A stretch of DNA of 64,000 bases from CBDFKQ01 sp965248855 (lineage in GTDB: Bacteria; Bacteroidota; Bacteroidia; Cytophagales; 172606-1): positions 1 through 64,000 of the forward strand of contig CBDFKQ010000013.1 in the NCBI GenBank assembly GCA_965248855.1, read 5' to 3'. The notes below the pieces were generated by a model. The model was given only the letters and a program-made list of their open reading frames with translations. It ran no database searches and was not told where the DNA came from. Shown one piece after another: positions 52,926-62,018 of the stretch (position 1 is the first letter of the stretch; every line of letters starts with the position of its first letter). The position numbers and the translations under genes were made by a program.

Positions 52926-54626
52926 TTATATTTCATCTGTTACACAGCCTTGATCAGCCGGTTTAACACATTGTGCATATTTAAAAAGTACTCCTTTTTT
53001 AACTCGTAATTCAGGCTGTATCCAATTTTTTCTTCTTTCCTCTATTATTCTATTTTCCACTATAAGATTAATAGAATTTTTTTCGACATCTATTTCAATA
53101 ATATCATCCTCCTCTACCAAAGCTAATAACCCGCCTGCAAAAGCTTCCGGGGTTATATGACCAACTACAAAGCCATGAGTTCCACCTGAAAACCTTCCAT
53201 CAGTAATTAATGCAACAGTTTTACCTAAGCCTGTACCCATTATTGCTGATGTCGGTTTTAACATTTCAGGCATACCCGGTGCTCCTTTAGGACCAACATA
53301 TCTTATAACAACAACATCGCCGGGTTTAATTTTACCGGTATAAATTCCATCAATTAAATCAAATTCACCATTAAAAACCCTTGCAGGGCCTTTAAATAAA
53401 TTACCTTCTTTACCTGATATTTTTGCAACAGAACCTTTCTCAGCCAGGTTTCCATATAATATCTGTATATGACCGGTAGCTTTAATTGGATTTTCCAATG
53501 GTCGGATTATTTCTTGATCCTGAAAATTTATTGAAGGTACATCTTTTAGATTTTCTCTAATTGTTTTTCCTGTACAGGTTATACACTCTCCATTTAACAA
53601 ACCTTTTTCTAATAAATATTTCATTACCAATGGCACTCCACCAATTTTATGCAAATCTTCCATCAAAAATTTACCGGAAGGTTTTAAATCAGCTAATACC
53701 GGTGTTTTATTTGATATTTTCTGAAAATCATCCTGAGTAACTTCAATACCAACCGATTTTGCTATTGCAATCATATGCAAAACGGCATTTGTAGAACCAC
53801 CCAATATAGTAATAATTGTAAGAGCGTTTTCAAATGCTTCACGCGTCATTATATCGGATGGCTTAAGATCAATTTCCAGTAAGTGCCTGATTGCTTTTCC
53901 TGCTCTCTCACATTCTTGTTCTTTTTCTATTCCTAAGGCCGGATTTGAAGAGCTATAAGGTAAACTCATCCCTAATGCCTCAATGGCCGATGACATTGTA
54001 TTGGCAGTATACATTCCTCCACAAGCTCCCGCACCGGGGCAGGCATGTTGAATTATCCCTTTAAAATCTTCCGGAGTAATATTTCCGGTCATTTTTTTTC
54101 CTAATGCTTCAAAAGCGGAAACGATATTCAAAGTTTCTCCTTTCCAATGCCCCCCTGCAATACTTCCACCATATACCATTATTGCAGGTCTGTTTAATCT
54201 ACCCATTGCCATTACTGAGCCGGGCATATTTTTATCACAACCTACCACTGCAATCACTCCATCATAATATTGACCCGCTACAACTGTTTCGATAGAATCT
54301 GCTATAATATCTCTTGAAACTAGAGAATAACGCATACCTTCTGTACCATTAGTAATACCATCACTAATGCCTATTGTATGAAACATTAAGCCAACTAAAT
54401 CGTTTGCCCAAACAGCTTCCTTTACTTTTTTAGCCAAATCATTCAAATGCATGTTGCAAGTGTTACCATCAAAACCTGTACTCACCACACCAACCTGAGC
54501 TTTTTTCAAATCATCTTCGGTTAATCCAATACCATATAGCATGGCTTGTGATGCCGGTAATGTAGAATCTTGAGTAATTGTCTTACTATATTTATTTAAT
54601 TCAATATTAACTTGACTTTGAGACAT
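52926..54626 (-). CDS. ilvD: Dihydroxyacid dehydratase
   Basis: A 566-residue Fe-S dehydratase for the common step of branched-chain amino acid synthesis. Cluster cysteines are seen in FDGNTCNMHLN, VVGCDKNMPGSVMAMGRLN and CPGAGACGGMYTANTMSSAIEALGMSLP, and the C-terminal half has TDGRFSGGTHGFVVGHITPEA. It is the first structural gene of the large ilv-leu unit and is preceded by a leader peptide and terminator hairpin. The distance from hairpin to ATG is about 30 bp. Confidence 0.96.
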   Translation of the reverse strand: MSQSQVNIELNKYSKTITQDSTLPASQAMLYGIGLTEDDLKKAQVGVVSTGFDGNTCNMHLNDLAKKVKEAVWANDLVGLMFHTIGISDGITNGTEGMRYSLVSRDIIADSIETVVAGQYYDGVIAVVGCDKNMPGSVMAMGRLNRPAIMVYGGSIAGGHWKGETLNIVSAFEALGKKMTGNITPEDFKGIIQHACPGAGACGGMYTANTMSSAIEALGMSLPYSSSNPALGIEKEQECERAGKAIRHLLEIDLKPSDIMTREAFENALTIITILGGSTNAVLHMIAIAKSVGIEVTQDDFQKISNKTPVLADLKPSGKFLMEDLHKIGGVPLVMKYLLEKGLLNGECITCTGKTIRENLKDVPSINFQDQEIIRPLENPIKATGHIQILYGNLAEKGSVAKISGKEGNLFKGPARVFNGEFDLIDGIYTGKIKPGDVVVIRYVGPKGAPGMPEMLKPTSAIMGTGLGKTVALITDGRFSGGTHGFVVGHITPEAFAGGLLALVEEDDIIEIDVEKNSINLIVENRIIEERRKNWIQPELRVKKGVLFKYAQCVKPADQGCVTDEI

Positions 54627-54655
54627 TTAAATATTTTTATAACTATTATGAATAA

Positions 54656-54692
54656 AAAAACGCCTTCCCGCTTATCGGAGGAAGGCGTTTTT
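54656..54692 (-). terminator. Attenuator terminator in front of ilvD
   Basis: A 12-bp perfect stem (54656-54667 with 54681-54692), containing CGCCTTC/GAAGGCG, is followed by T residues in the minus-strand sense. It stands between the leader peptide and ilvD and matches the leuA hairpin nearly base for base. Confidence 0.88.
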
Positions 54693-54711
54693 GATTTTAA
54701 ATATCATTAAC

Positions 54712-54825
54712 TCATCCCCCTTTTGGAAAGGACACATTTAGCCCAATAATTAGAATGAGAGTAATAGCCCAATTCAATTCGGAAATTTTATCGCTTAAAG
54801 AACTGTTTATTTTATATTTCCACAT
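54712..54825 (-). CDS. Leader peptide of the ilvD attenuator, 37 residues
   Basis: A minus-strand frame from ATG (54823-54825) to TGA (54712-54714). Its last third is WAITLILIIGLNVSFPKGG, a dense run of Ile and Leu codons. The frame is open further upstream, but the promoter boxes at 54843-54874 lie inside that extension, which makes this ATG the best start; an in-frame TTG at 54775 is an alternative giving 21 residues. It precedes the ilvD terminator hairpin by about 20 bp. Like the leuA leader it ends in Gly-Gly. Role inferred from composition and position. Confidence 0.75.
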   Translation of the reverse strand: MWKYKINSSLSDKISELNWAITLILIIGLNVSFPKGG

Positions 54826-54842
54826 AAATTCAAAATGATGCT

Positions 54843-54874
54843 CAAACTTAAGGACAGAAAAACAATCTTCCAAA
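54843..54874 (-). promoter_or_regulatory. Promoter of the ilvD leader
   Basis: On the minus strand TTTG (54871-54874), a 20-bp spacer and TAAGTTTG (54843-54850) match the Bacteroidota consensus. The predicted start is about 10 bp before the leader ATG. The rest of the 264-bp interval up to the HNH gene shows nothing else. Confidence 0.7.
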
Positions 54875-55089
54875 AATTTTGTAAAAATTATTTTTACAAA
54901 ATAAAATTTTAATAAATCAATCAACTTAGATTATTTAATTGGTTTTATTAAAATTTTAAGTTTTCATTTGGATTTTTATCTAAAAAATAAAAAAATATAC
55001 TAATATCTTTTTACTGATATTAGTATATTCATAAAAATAATTTACACTCATTTACCTCTTATTTATAATTAATAAATTAAAACGCAAAT

Positions 55090-55608
55090 TTAATTAGCAT
55101 AAATTTTATTTTTCTTTCCTAAATATGGTACCCAATCTTCATCCAAATTTCCTGAGAAGTCACGTAAAAACATTATAAATGAAGGTTTGAAAGGCTTTTG
55201 ACCTACAGTAAATCCTGCCTCTTCAGGCGTACAATCGCCTTTTTTAGAATTACACGCTTTACATGCAGTTATTAAATTATCCCAAGTTGATTTTCCTGAA
55301 CGCGATTTAGGTAAAACATGATCTAATGTTAAATCGTCGTTAGTACCACAATATTGACAACGGTTTCCATCGCGTTTAAAAACATTCTGCCTATTGAGCA
55401 TTACCCCTTTATAAGGTAAATTAACATATTTAAAAAGTCGGATGATGGATGGAAGTGGGTATGACGAAGTTACAGTACGCAATAAGCGTCCTTTATTTTC
55501 TGAGATTAATTCTGCTTTATTTAGAAAAACTAAAATAAAAGCTTTTTGAACACTGCAAACGGTAAGTGCAGAATAATCTTGATTTAAAATTAACACTTTC
55601 TTACTCAT
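55090..55608 (-). CDS. HNH endonuclease family protein
   Basis: A 172-residue protein. The N-terminal part (VLILNQDYSALTVCSVQKAFILVFLNKAELI) is typical of the stand-alone HNH proteins widespread in Bacteroidota. The nuclease domain (about 85-140) shows CQYCG, DLTLDHVLPKSRSGKSTWDNLITACKACNSKKG: two CxxC pairs for zinc and the catalytic DH...N. It is probably a DNA nuclease of unknown biological role, perhaps housekeeping, as it has no partner methylase. It is monocistronic. Confidence 0.88.
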   Translation of the reverse strand: MSKKVLILNQDYSALTVCSVQKAFILVFLNKAELISENKGRLLRTVTSSYPLPSIIRLFKYVNLPYKGVMLNRQNVFKRDGNRCQYCGTNDDLTLDHVLPKSRSGKSTWDNLITACKACNSKKGDCTPEEAGFTVGQKPFKPSFIMFLRDFSGNLDEDWVPYLGKKNKIYAN

Positions 55609-55715
55609 AAAATTTTAAATTTATCAGAATAATAGTCTCTCATACAACAAAAGAATTTCATTCCTACACATTCAAATCTATATTTTTTTTATTAATTGCT
55701 AATTTATTCCAATGA

Positions 55716-56498
55716 TTATTTAAGTATTCGTTTAATACTGTGCAGCAAATGTGAATATTCTTTTCTTTCATTACACCAAATACCAATTTCATCCAAGTTA
55801 TTGATTTTTACCTTACTGCTTGCATGAATTATTTTATCATTGTCTAATAAAATTCCTACATGAATTATTTTACCATCCTTATTATTAAAAAAAGCCAAAT
55901 CTCCGGGAAGTCTTTTTGGAAAATCTATCTTATAACCTTGTTTAATCTGGTCACTTGAGTCTCTTTTTAAATTATAACCGGAAAATGAAAAAACTTGTTG
56001 AGTAAAACCTGAACAATCAATTCCAAAAATACTTCTTCCACCCCATAAATAAGGCGCATTTAAATATTTTAAGCAAATTTCTTTTAGAAATGAAAAGTCT
56101 TTACAACCGTTAATTTCCAAAGGTTGTAAATCTGTTTTCCATTTTTCCTTTTCCAAATAAAAAAAATTTTCAGATGCGTTTCTGCTGTAAAGTGGTAAGC
56201 TACTCCCCAATACTATTGGAAAATTAAATTTCTCAAAAAATACATTTTGAGAAATTTCAATTGTTTTAAAAGTTTTATCAATTGTAATTTTTTCGAACTC
56301 TTCTTTACTTAATTTGGCATGTTGAAATTTGTCTATCCATCCCTCGTAGCCATCGCCCGGTAATCTTACTTTTAACCAACGCTCTTCTTCTTTTATTATC
56401 GAATATATTTCTCCAAATAAAAGTTGGGTTACCATTTCACTTTTATCAGAATTTTCTAATCTGACAGGTATAATACTGAGTTTTGAAATACCGTACAT
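55716..56498 (-). CDS. NlpC/P60 family peptidoglycan peptidase
   Basis: A 260-residue protein. The N-terminal part (1-130) has SH3-like segments (VTQLLFGEIYSIIKEEERWLKVRLPGDGYEGWID). The NlpC/P60 domain (about 130-260) shows the catalytic Cys in FGIDCSGFTQQVF, the His in KIIHVGILLDNDKIIHAS, and the family Asp/Gly region LPGDLAFF. No signal peptide is visible at the chosen start, so export is uncertain. It would cut cell-wall peptides. It follows smpB by 4 bp. Confidence 0.88.
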   Translation of the reverse strand: MYGISKLSIIPVRLENSDKSEMVTQLLFGEIYSIIKEEERWLKVRLPGDGYEGWIDKFQHAKLSKEEFEKITIDKTFKTIEISQNVFFEKFNFPIVLGSSLPLYSRNASENFFYLEKEKWKTDLQPLEINGCKDFSFLKEICLKYLNAPYLWGGRSIFGIDCSGFTQQVFSFSGYNLKRDSSDQIKQGYKIDFPKRLPGDLAFFNNKDGKIIHVGILLDNDKIIHASSKVKINNLDEIGIWCNERKEYSHLLHSIKRILK

Positions 56499-56502
56499 AT
56501 TT

Positions 56503-56967
56503 TTAATCTCTATCCAAATCGCGTTTTATATCTTTTTGTTTAATATCCTCCCTTTTATCATACAGTTTTTTACCTTTTGCCAAAGCAATTTCTATTTTTG
56601 CAAAACCCCAATCATTGATAAAAAGCCTGGTCGGTATTATTGTTAGTCCTTGGTTTTTTAATTCGAGTTCTAGTCTTTTCAACTCTTTTTTATTTAACAA
56701 AAGTTTTCTATCCCTTACAGGGTTATGATTATAGTGTGTTCCTTGTTCGTACGGTGAAATGTGTAATTGCCTGGCATACAATTCATTATTTAAAAACAAG
56801 CAAAATGAATCTTGCAAATTTATTCTTCCTTCCCTTATTGATTTTATTTCAGTTCCGCTCAATACTAAACCTGCAACATATGTATCCAAAAATGAATATT
56901 CGAATGATGCACGGCGATTGCGGATATCTATTTTTTTAGCAAACCTCTCCTTTTTATCTTTAGCCAT
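56503..56967 (-). CDS. smpB: SsrA-binding protein
   Basis: A 154-residue partner of tmRNA in trans-translation. Diagnostic stretches are RRASFEYSFLDTYVAGLVLSGTEIKSIREGRINLQDSFC, HISPYEQGTHYNHNPVRDRKLLLNKKEL and AKIEIALAKGKKLYDKREDIKQKD, with the basic C-terminal tail. Length and order are normal. It heads a two-gene unit with the NlpC/P60 gene. No ssrA (tmRNA) gene was found nearby. Confidence 0.96.
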   Translation of the reverse strand: MAKDKKERFAKKIDIRNRRASFEYSFLDTYVAGLVLSGTEIKSIREGRINLQDSFCLFLNNELYARQLHISPYEQGTHYNHNPVRDRKLLLNKKELKRLELELKNQGLTIIPTRLFINDWGFAKIEIALAKGKKLYDKREDIKQKDIKRDLDRD

Positions 56968-57142
56968 ACAATTTAAATTTAATCAAAATTATAAATTTCT
57001 TTTTAATTTGAATAATTAAGTGAATTCTCTTAAAATAATCATGTCTATTTATAATTCGTATGAGATACATGACAATTAAAAAATTAAATTGCGATTAAAA
57101 TGTAAGCCCGAAAATTATAAAACGTAAAAAAAGTTTCATCGC

Positions 57143-57589
57143 ATGCAATTAGAAAAAGAAATTCACAGTCCTTTTAGAAATGAAAAGCACAAAGCGGGAG
57201 TAAATATTATTTATACAGGAAATTGGTTTAGCAGTATTGTTGCCGGTATTTTGAAAAAACATGGAATTACAATGCAGCAATATAATATTTTAAGAATAAT
57301 TAAAGGGGCTGCACCAAAACCTGTAACTATAAAATATATCCGCGAAAGAATGCTGGAAAAAATGTCGGATGTATCAAGAGTTGTTGATAAAATTAATGAT
57401 AAAAAATGGATTGAAAGGAAGGAAAGGGTTTCTGACAGAAGAAATGTTGATATTTCAATTACCTTAAGTGGAATTGACAAGCTAAATGAAATTAAAGAAA
57501 GTATTGAGTCGGTTGATAAGGTAATAGAAAATTTAAATAAGGAAGAAATAGAACAATTAAATTTTCTCTTGGATAAGCTAAGAGGTTAA
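57143..57589 (+). CDS. MarR-family transcriptional regulator
   Basis: A 148-residue protein with the MarR winged helix: TMQQYNILRIIKGAAPKPVTIKYIRERMLEKMSDVSRVVDKINDKKWIERKERVSDRRNVDISITLSGIDKL. The recognition helix and the D-R-R wing are well kept. It usually represses nearby or efflux-type genes in response to a small ligand. The only close genes are smpB (divergent) and a LuxE-like gene whose stop overlaps its own by 4 nt (convergent), so a local target is not clear. Confidence 0.92.
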   Translation: MQLEKEIHSPFRNEKHKAGVNIIYTGNWFSSIVAGILKKHGITMQQYNILRIIKGAAPKPVTIKYIRERMLEKMSDVSRVVDKINDKKWIERKERVSDRRNVDISITLSGIDKLNEIKESIESVDKVIENLNKEEIEQLNFLLDKLRG

Positions 57590-58596
57590 AAATTATTTAA
57601 TAACAAATTACAACCCCTGATATCAGAATTATCCAACCTGCCTAAAATTTTGAATTGATTATTATCTGTAATTAAGCCAATATCTTTTGTTTCAATAAAA
57701 GCACACGAATCTACATTCGCCAGGTCAATTATATTTAATCCACCGGTTTTATTTTTCTTATTATAAGAGAATGGATCATTAATATCTCGAATAAAAACTT
57801 TCATTGAATTAGGTGTGACAAAAAGCCCATCTTCACCTGAATATGCCTGCGATAATAATTCCGTCATACCATATTCGGAATGAATATTTTTGACATTTAG
57901 TTTTTCTTGCAAAACATGATGAATCTCTTCTCTAATCATTTCCTTTCTCCTGCCTTTCATTCCGCCGGTTTCTATAATAATAATATCTTTAAGGTCTATA
58001 GAAAATAGTTCGGCAAAATTTAATAAAGCAAAAGTTACACCTATTAAAACTATTTTTTTATTTTGATTTCTTAGAAAAATTAATTTTTCTTCTAGTTTTT
58101 CTAAATCATTTAAATAAAAACCGGAATGGGTTGATTTGGACTCTTTAATAAAATGATCAACCATATAAACTAAGGAAGAATTTCCTCTTTCGAGATAGGA
58201 AGGCAACAAAGCCAAAAAGATATATTCATCTAATTTTCCATAAAAATTATAGAAAATATTTTCACTCACTTTTTTATAAAAGTTTAAGTCTTTTACAAAG
58301 TGTTTACTGGCAATTTCTCCGGTAGTTCCACTGCTTTCAAATACAAGTTGAACATCATCCTCACCGGCATTACTGACTACTGTATGAAATTTAAAAAATT
58401 CAATTGGCAAAAAAGGAATATCTTCAAGATTTATTACTTTATCAATATTGATATTTAGATATTTGATATAGTTTTTATAAACAATATTATTCTCAGCCTG
58501 ATATTGAAAAAGTAAAACTGCCTGTTCTTTAAAATAGTTTGATGAATTACTCTTAAATAAATCTTCCTTAAACTTATTTGTAAAATCTTTTTCCAA
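57586..58596 (-). CDS. LuxE-like acyl-protein synthetase/adenylate-forming enzyme
   Basis: A 336-residue protein with the adenylating-enzyme phosphate loop LVFESSGTTGEIASKHFV and further ANL-type segments (IILIETGGMKGRRKEMIREE-like region, HSEYGMTELLSQAYSG, DIGLITDNNQFKILGRLDNSDIRG). The short N-terminus and missing C-terminal lid match the LuxE/acyl-protein synthetase family, which activates fatty acids or other carboxylates. No lux genes are present, so a role in lipid or cell-surface chemistry is more likely. It overlaps the end of the convergent MarR gene. Confidence 0.85.
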   Translation of the reverse strand: MEKDFTNKFKEDLFKSNSSNYFKEQAVLLFQYQAENNIVYKNYIKYLNINIDKVINLEDIPFLPIEFFKFHTVVSNAGEDDVQLVFESSGTTGEIASKHFVKDLNFYKKVSENIFYNFYGKLDEYIFLALLPSYLERGNSSLVYMVDHFIKESKSTHSGFYLNDLEKLEEKLIFLRNQNKKIVLIGVTFALLNFAELFSIDLKDIIIIETGGMKGRRKEMIREEIHHVLQEKLNVKNIHSEYGMTELLSQAYSGEDGLFVTPNSMKVFIRDINDPFSYNKKNKTGGLNIIDLANVDSCAFIETKDIGLITDNNQFKILGRLDNSDIRGCNLLLNNF

Positions 58597-58673
58597 AATA
58601 AAAGACTGATGTTATATAAATATTTATTTATTTGCGTTACAAATTTAGAAAGAAAAATTAAAGAGTTTATAAG

Positions 58674-59255
58674 ATGATTAAGTATCCATTTATATCTGTT
58701 ATTATATTATTGCTTTTGCTTTGCAATGGGTGCAATTTTACTCCTACTTTTGATGTAACTCCAACAATTACATTCAAAAGTATTGGCATTTACAAAGTTT
58801 TGGATAAGCAACGCAATAAAGTTTCTAATATTAAATATTATTATGATTCAATTCCAATTACTCTTCAATATCAGGATGGTGATGGTGATTTGGGTTTAGA
58901 TTCAACAGATAAAAGAGACTCATTAAACTTTGACGGCAGCATAAATTACCACTATAATAATTATCATATAAAAATGTATAAAAAAGTAATAGGTACATAC
59001 ATCCCTGTATTTTTTACCGGTACGTCAGGATCAGTTTATGGCTTTGATGAAACATTTCCTGCGTTAACAAATAGAGACAGGCTAACTGCTATAAAGGGAA
59101 ACTTACAACATTATTTAATAATTTATGATCAATCTAAAATATCGGCTCAAGTAGGTGATACTATTAGATACAAAATTTATATTGAAGACAGGCAACTACA
59201 TAAAAGTAATGAAATAACTACAAGTGATATTGTAATTATTGACTATGGGGTTTAA
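58674..59255 (+). CDS. Lipoprotein of unknown function
   Basis: A 193-residue protein with a lipoprotein signal (FISVIILLLLLCNGC, Cys20). The mature part has a beta-sandwich-like pattern (IPITLQYQDGDGDLGLDSTDKRD), with a DGDGDLG loop that could bind calcium, as is common in Bacteroidota surface lipoproteins. No specific family is assigned. It is divergent from the LuxE-like gene and its stop is 2 bp from the convergent dehydrogenase stop. Confidence 0.75.
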   Translation: MIKYPFISVIILLLLLCNGCNFTPTFDVTPTITFKSIGIYKVLDKQRNKVSNIKYYYDSIPITLQYQDGDGDLGLDSTDKRDSLNFDGSINYHYNNYHIKMYKKVIGTYIPVFFTGTSGSVYGFDETFPALTNRDRLTAIKGNLQHYLIIYDQSKISAQVGDTIRYKIYIEDRQLHKSNEITTSDIVIIDYGV

Positions 59256-59257
59256 TT

Positions 59258-61666
59258 TCAATAAATTTTTAAAAACTGTTTTGGATTACTTTCAAGCATA
59301 ATTTCATAAACAGTGTCAAATATTTCCTCAACGTTGGGTTTAGAAAAATAATCACCGTCAGAAGCGTATGCAGGCCTATGCTCTTTTGCAGTTAAGGTTT
59401 TCGGTGAACTGTCAAGGTATTTATAAGCGTTTTGAATTTCAAGCACTTCCCTCATCATAAAGGCTGTTGCTCCTCCGGGCACATCTTCATCTAAAAATAA
59501 TACCCTGTTTGTTCTTTTTATTGATTCTAAAATGGAATGTTTAATGTCAAAAGGCAATAAGGTTTGCACATCAATTACTTCACAATTAATACCTGCGTCT
59601 TCATGTAATTGATTAGCTGCATCCAATGCAATTTTACACATTGAACCATATGTAACAATAGTTATATCATTTCCTTCTCTTAAGGTTTCGGGAATACCTA
59701 TTGGCACACAAAATTCACCGATATTTGAAGGTAATTTTTCTTTAAGTCTATACCCGTTCAAACATTCAATAATTAAAGAAGCATCATCAGACTTTAACAT
59801 GGTATTATAAAAACCTGCAGCTTGTGTCATATTTCTGGGTACTAATACATATATTCCTCTTAAGGCATGAATAATAGTCCCTAATGGAGAACCTGCATGC
59901 CAAGTTCCTTCTAATCTATGTCCACGTGTTCTAATAATTAAAGGTGCTTTCTGTCCGCCTTTTGTTCTATATTGTAAACACGCCAAATCATCTGAAAGAA
60001 TCTGAATTGCATATAAAAAATAATCTAAGTATTGTATTTCAGCAATTGGTTTTAATCCGCGCAATGCTGCTCCAATACCCTGACCAATAATTGTACATTC
60101 ACGAATACCTGTATCTGTTATTCTTAATTCTCCAAATTTTTCTTGCAAACCGGCAAACGCCTGATTAACATCACCAATTTTACCAACATCCTCACCTATA
60201 GCAAATATTTTAGGATCGCGTGTGAACATTGCATCAAAACATGCACGCATAATGTCCTTTCCATCAATATATGGAGAATCTTCTTCATAAATAGCTAATA
60301 CAGGCTTTACTAATAATGCTGATTCGTCAGATTCGCTATAAATATGTGAACTATAGTCATTTTTACTTTTATTGGTTATATTTTCCAACCAAAGTTTAAT
60401 ATCTTTTTTAACAGGTAAATTTTCATTACGTATATAACGCATTGTTCTTTTTATGGTTCGCACAATATCCTGGCGCAATGGATGTATTATTTTAGAAAAA
60501 TCATTTTTTAGATTAACAATTTTTTCATTTGTATAAGATTGTTTAATAACCTCGTCTAACAAACTTAATGCAGTTAAGAAATCGGGTTTAATAGCTAAAT
60601 TAAAATCTTCCCATGCTTTATTTCTTGCATCCCGAGCTCTATCTTTTGATTGAACTTCGATAATATTCAATTCTTCTTCTGTGGCTAAATCATTTTCAAT
60701 CATCCATTTCCGCATCTGAGGGATACAGTCAAACTCTTCTTCCCAAGTTAAACGATCTTTTGATTTATATCTTTCATGAGAGCCGGAAGTTGAATGACCT
60801 TGAGGCTGAGTCATTTCTAAAACATGAACCAACACAGGAACGTGTTCTTCTCTGGCAATGATTGAAGCTTTTGCATAAGTATTACATAAGTCAATATAAT
60901 TCCATCCCTTAACTCTAAAAATTTCAAAACCTTTTTCGTTTTCATTTCTTTGAAAACCGGATAAGATTTTAGAAATATCACTTTTTGTAGTTTGGTATTC
61001 TGATGGAACAGAAATTCCATAATCATCATCCCATACGGAAATAATTACCGGAATTTGTAAAACACCTGCAGCATTAAAGGCTTCAAAAAACATCCCTTCG
61101 GAGGTTGAAGCATTACCTATTGTGCCCCATGCAACCTCATTTCCATTATTTGAAAATGTATTCAAATATGCCAATTCCTTATTTTCTCTATAAAGTTTAG
61201 AAGCGTAAGCTAAACCAATTAATCGAGGCATTTGTGCAGCTGTGGGAGATACATCAGCGCTTGAATTTTTAATTGAAAGTAAATCCTTCCAATTTCCTTT
61301 TGCATCTAACATTCTTGTAGCAAAATGACCATTCATCATCCTTCCTGCAGTTGCAGGATCTGCTTCAACATCTGTATGTGCATAAAGTTGAGCAAAATAT
61401 TGTTCTAAGGTTAATTCACCAATTGCAAACATAAATGTTTGGTCGCGGTAATATCCTGATCTTATATCCCCTTTTTTAAATTCTCTTGCCATTGCCAGCT
61501 GAGCGATTTCTTTTCCATCACCAAAGATTCCAAATTTTGCTTTACCCATAAACACTTCTTTTCTACCCAACAAACTTGCAAATCGGCTTTCACACGCTAT
61601 CCTATAATCTTTTAAGATTTCCTCTTTAGAAATGGTTTGTAATGAGGCTTCTTCTTGTATCATCAT
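59258..61666 (-). CDS. 2-oxoacid dehydrogenase E1, alpha and beta subunits fused
   Basis: An 802-residue ThDP-dependent enzyme. Residues 1-400 match E1 alpha (GKAKFGIFGDGKEIAQLAMAREFKKGDIRSGYYRDQTFMF, then SADVSPTAAQMPRLIGLAYASKLY, NEVAWGTIGNASTSEGMFFEA and the loop GHSTSGSHERYKSKDRL). Residues about 455-802 match E1 beta (MRACFDAMFTRDPKIFAIGEDVGKIGDVNQAFAGLQEKFG, then LKPIAEIQYLDYFLYAIQIL and RTRGHRLEGTWHAGSPLGT). Fusion of the two is common in Bacteroidota. It oxidises branched-chain 2-oxoacids or pyruvate; the motifs alone do not decide. No E2/E3 genes lie nearby. Confidence 0.93.
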   Translation of the reverse strand: MMIQEEASLQTISKEEILKDYRIACESRFASLLGRKEVFMGKAKFGIFGDGKEIAQLAMAREFKKGDIRSGYYRDQTFMFAIGELTLEQYFAQLYAHTDVEADPATAGRMMNGHFATRMLDAKGNWKDLLSIKNSSADVSPTAAQMPRLIGLAYASKLYRENKELAYLNTFSNNGNEVAWGTIGNASTSEGMFFEAFNAAGVLQIPVIISVWDDDYGISVPSEYQTTKSDISKILSGFQRNENEKGFEIFRVKGWNYIDLCNTYAKASIIAREEHVPVLVHVLEMTQPQGHSTSGSHERYKSKDRLTWEEEFDCIPQMRKWMIENDLATEEELNIIEVQSKDRARDARNKAWEDFNLAIKPDFLTALSLLDEVIKQSYTNEKIVNLKNDFSKIIHPLRQDIVRTIKRTMRYIRNENLPVKKDIKLWLENITNKSKNDYSSHIYSESDESALLVKPVLAIYEEDSPYIDGKDIMRACFDAMFTRDPKIFAIGEDVGKIGDVNQAFAGLQEKFGELRITDTGIRECTIIGQGIGAALRGLKPIAEIQYLDYFLYAIQILSDDLACLQYRTKGGQKAPLIIRTRGHRLEGTWHAGSPLGTIIHALRGIYVLVPRNMTQAAGFYNTMLKSDDASLIIECLNGYRLKEKLPSNIGEFCVPIGIPETLREGNDITIVTYGSMCKIALDAANQLHEDAGINCEVIDVQTLLPFDIKHSILESIKRTNRVLFLDEDVPGGATAFMMREVLEIQNAYKYLDSSPKTLTAKEHRPAYASDGDYFSKPNVEEIFDTVYEIMLESNPKQFLKIY

Positions 61667-62018
61667 ATTATAGTTTTATTAAAGGTAACCGTCATAAAAA
61701 CTAAAACAAACATACGGAATAAATAAAATATTCACCTACACATTAATTCAAATTAGATTCTAACATTATTTCCATATTTAAATAAAATTATGCAATATTT
61801 TATTTAAATTTTATTAATAAATGGGAAAACATGGTAAAATTTTCAAAAAACAAAATAACCTTAAAAATTTCATTCTTTAAAAAAGTAAATAAAGATTTAA
61901 TAATTATTCTATATTAAATCTCAAATTTATTGTTCAAGAATAATTTCTTTTTTTGAATATCAAATGGGATTTATATTTATATTATATATTTGTAATACAA
62001 AAAGTAAAAAAATTATTT
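61667..62018. promoter_or_regulatory. Divergent intergenic region with a -7 box for the DUF1573 gene
   Basis: About 350 bp without a gene. TATATTTG at 61985-61992 matches TAnnTTTG and is 26 bp before the ATG at 62019. The box lies inside the longer open frame that starts at 61953, which argues for the later ATG. The rest is A/T-rich with no repeat or hairpin seen. Confidence 0.5.

Noticed and set aside
54826..54924. Longer form of the ilvD leader ORF (70 residues)
   Set aside because: The promoter boxes at 54843-54874 lie within the extension, so a start at 54825 is more consistent.
61953..62018. Longer N-terminus of the DUF1573 protein
   Set aside because: The -7 promoter box lies within it and the signal peptide begins at the later ATG (62019).
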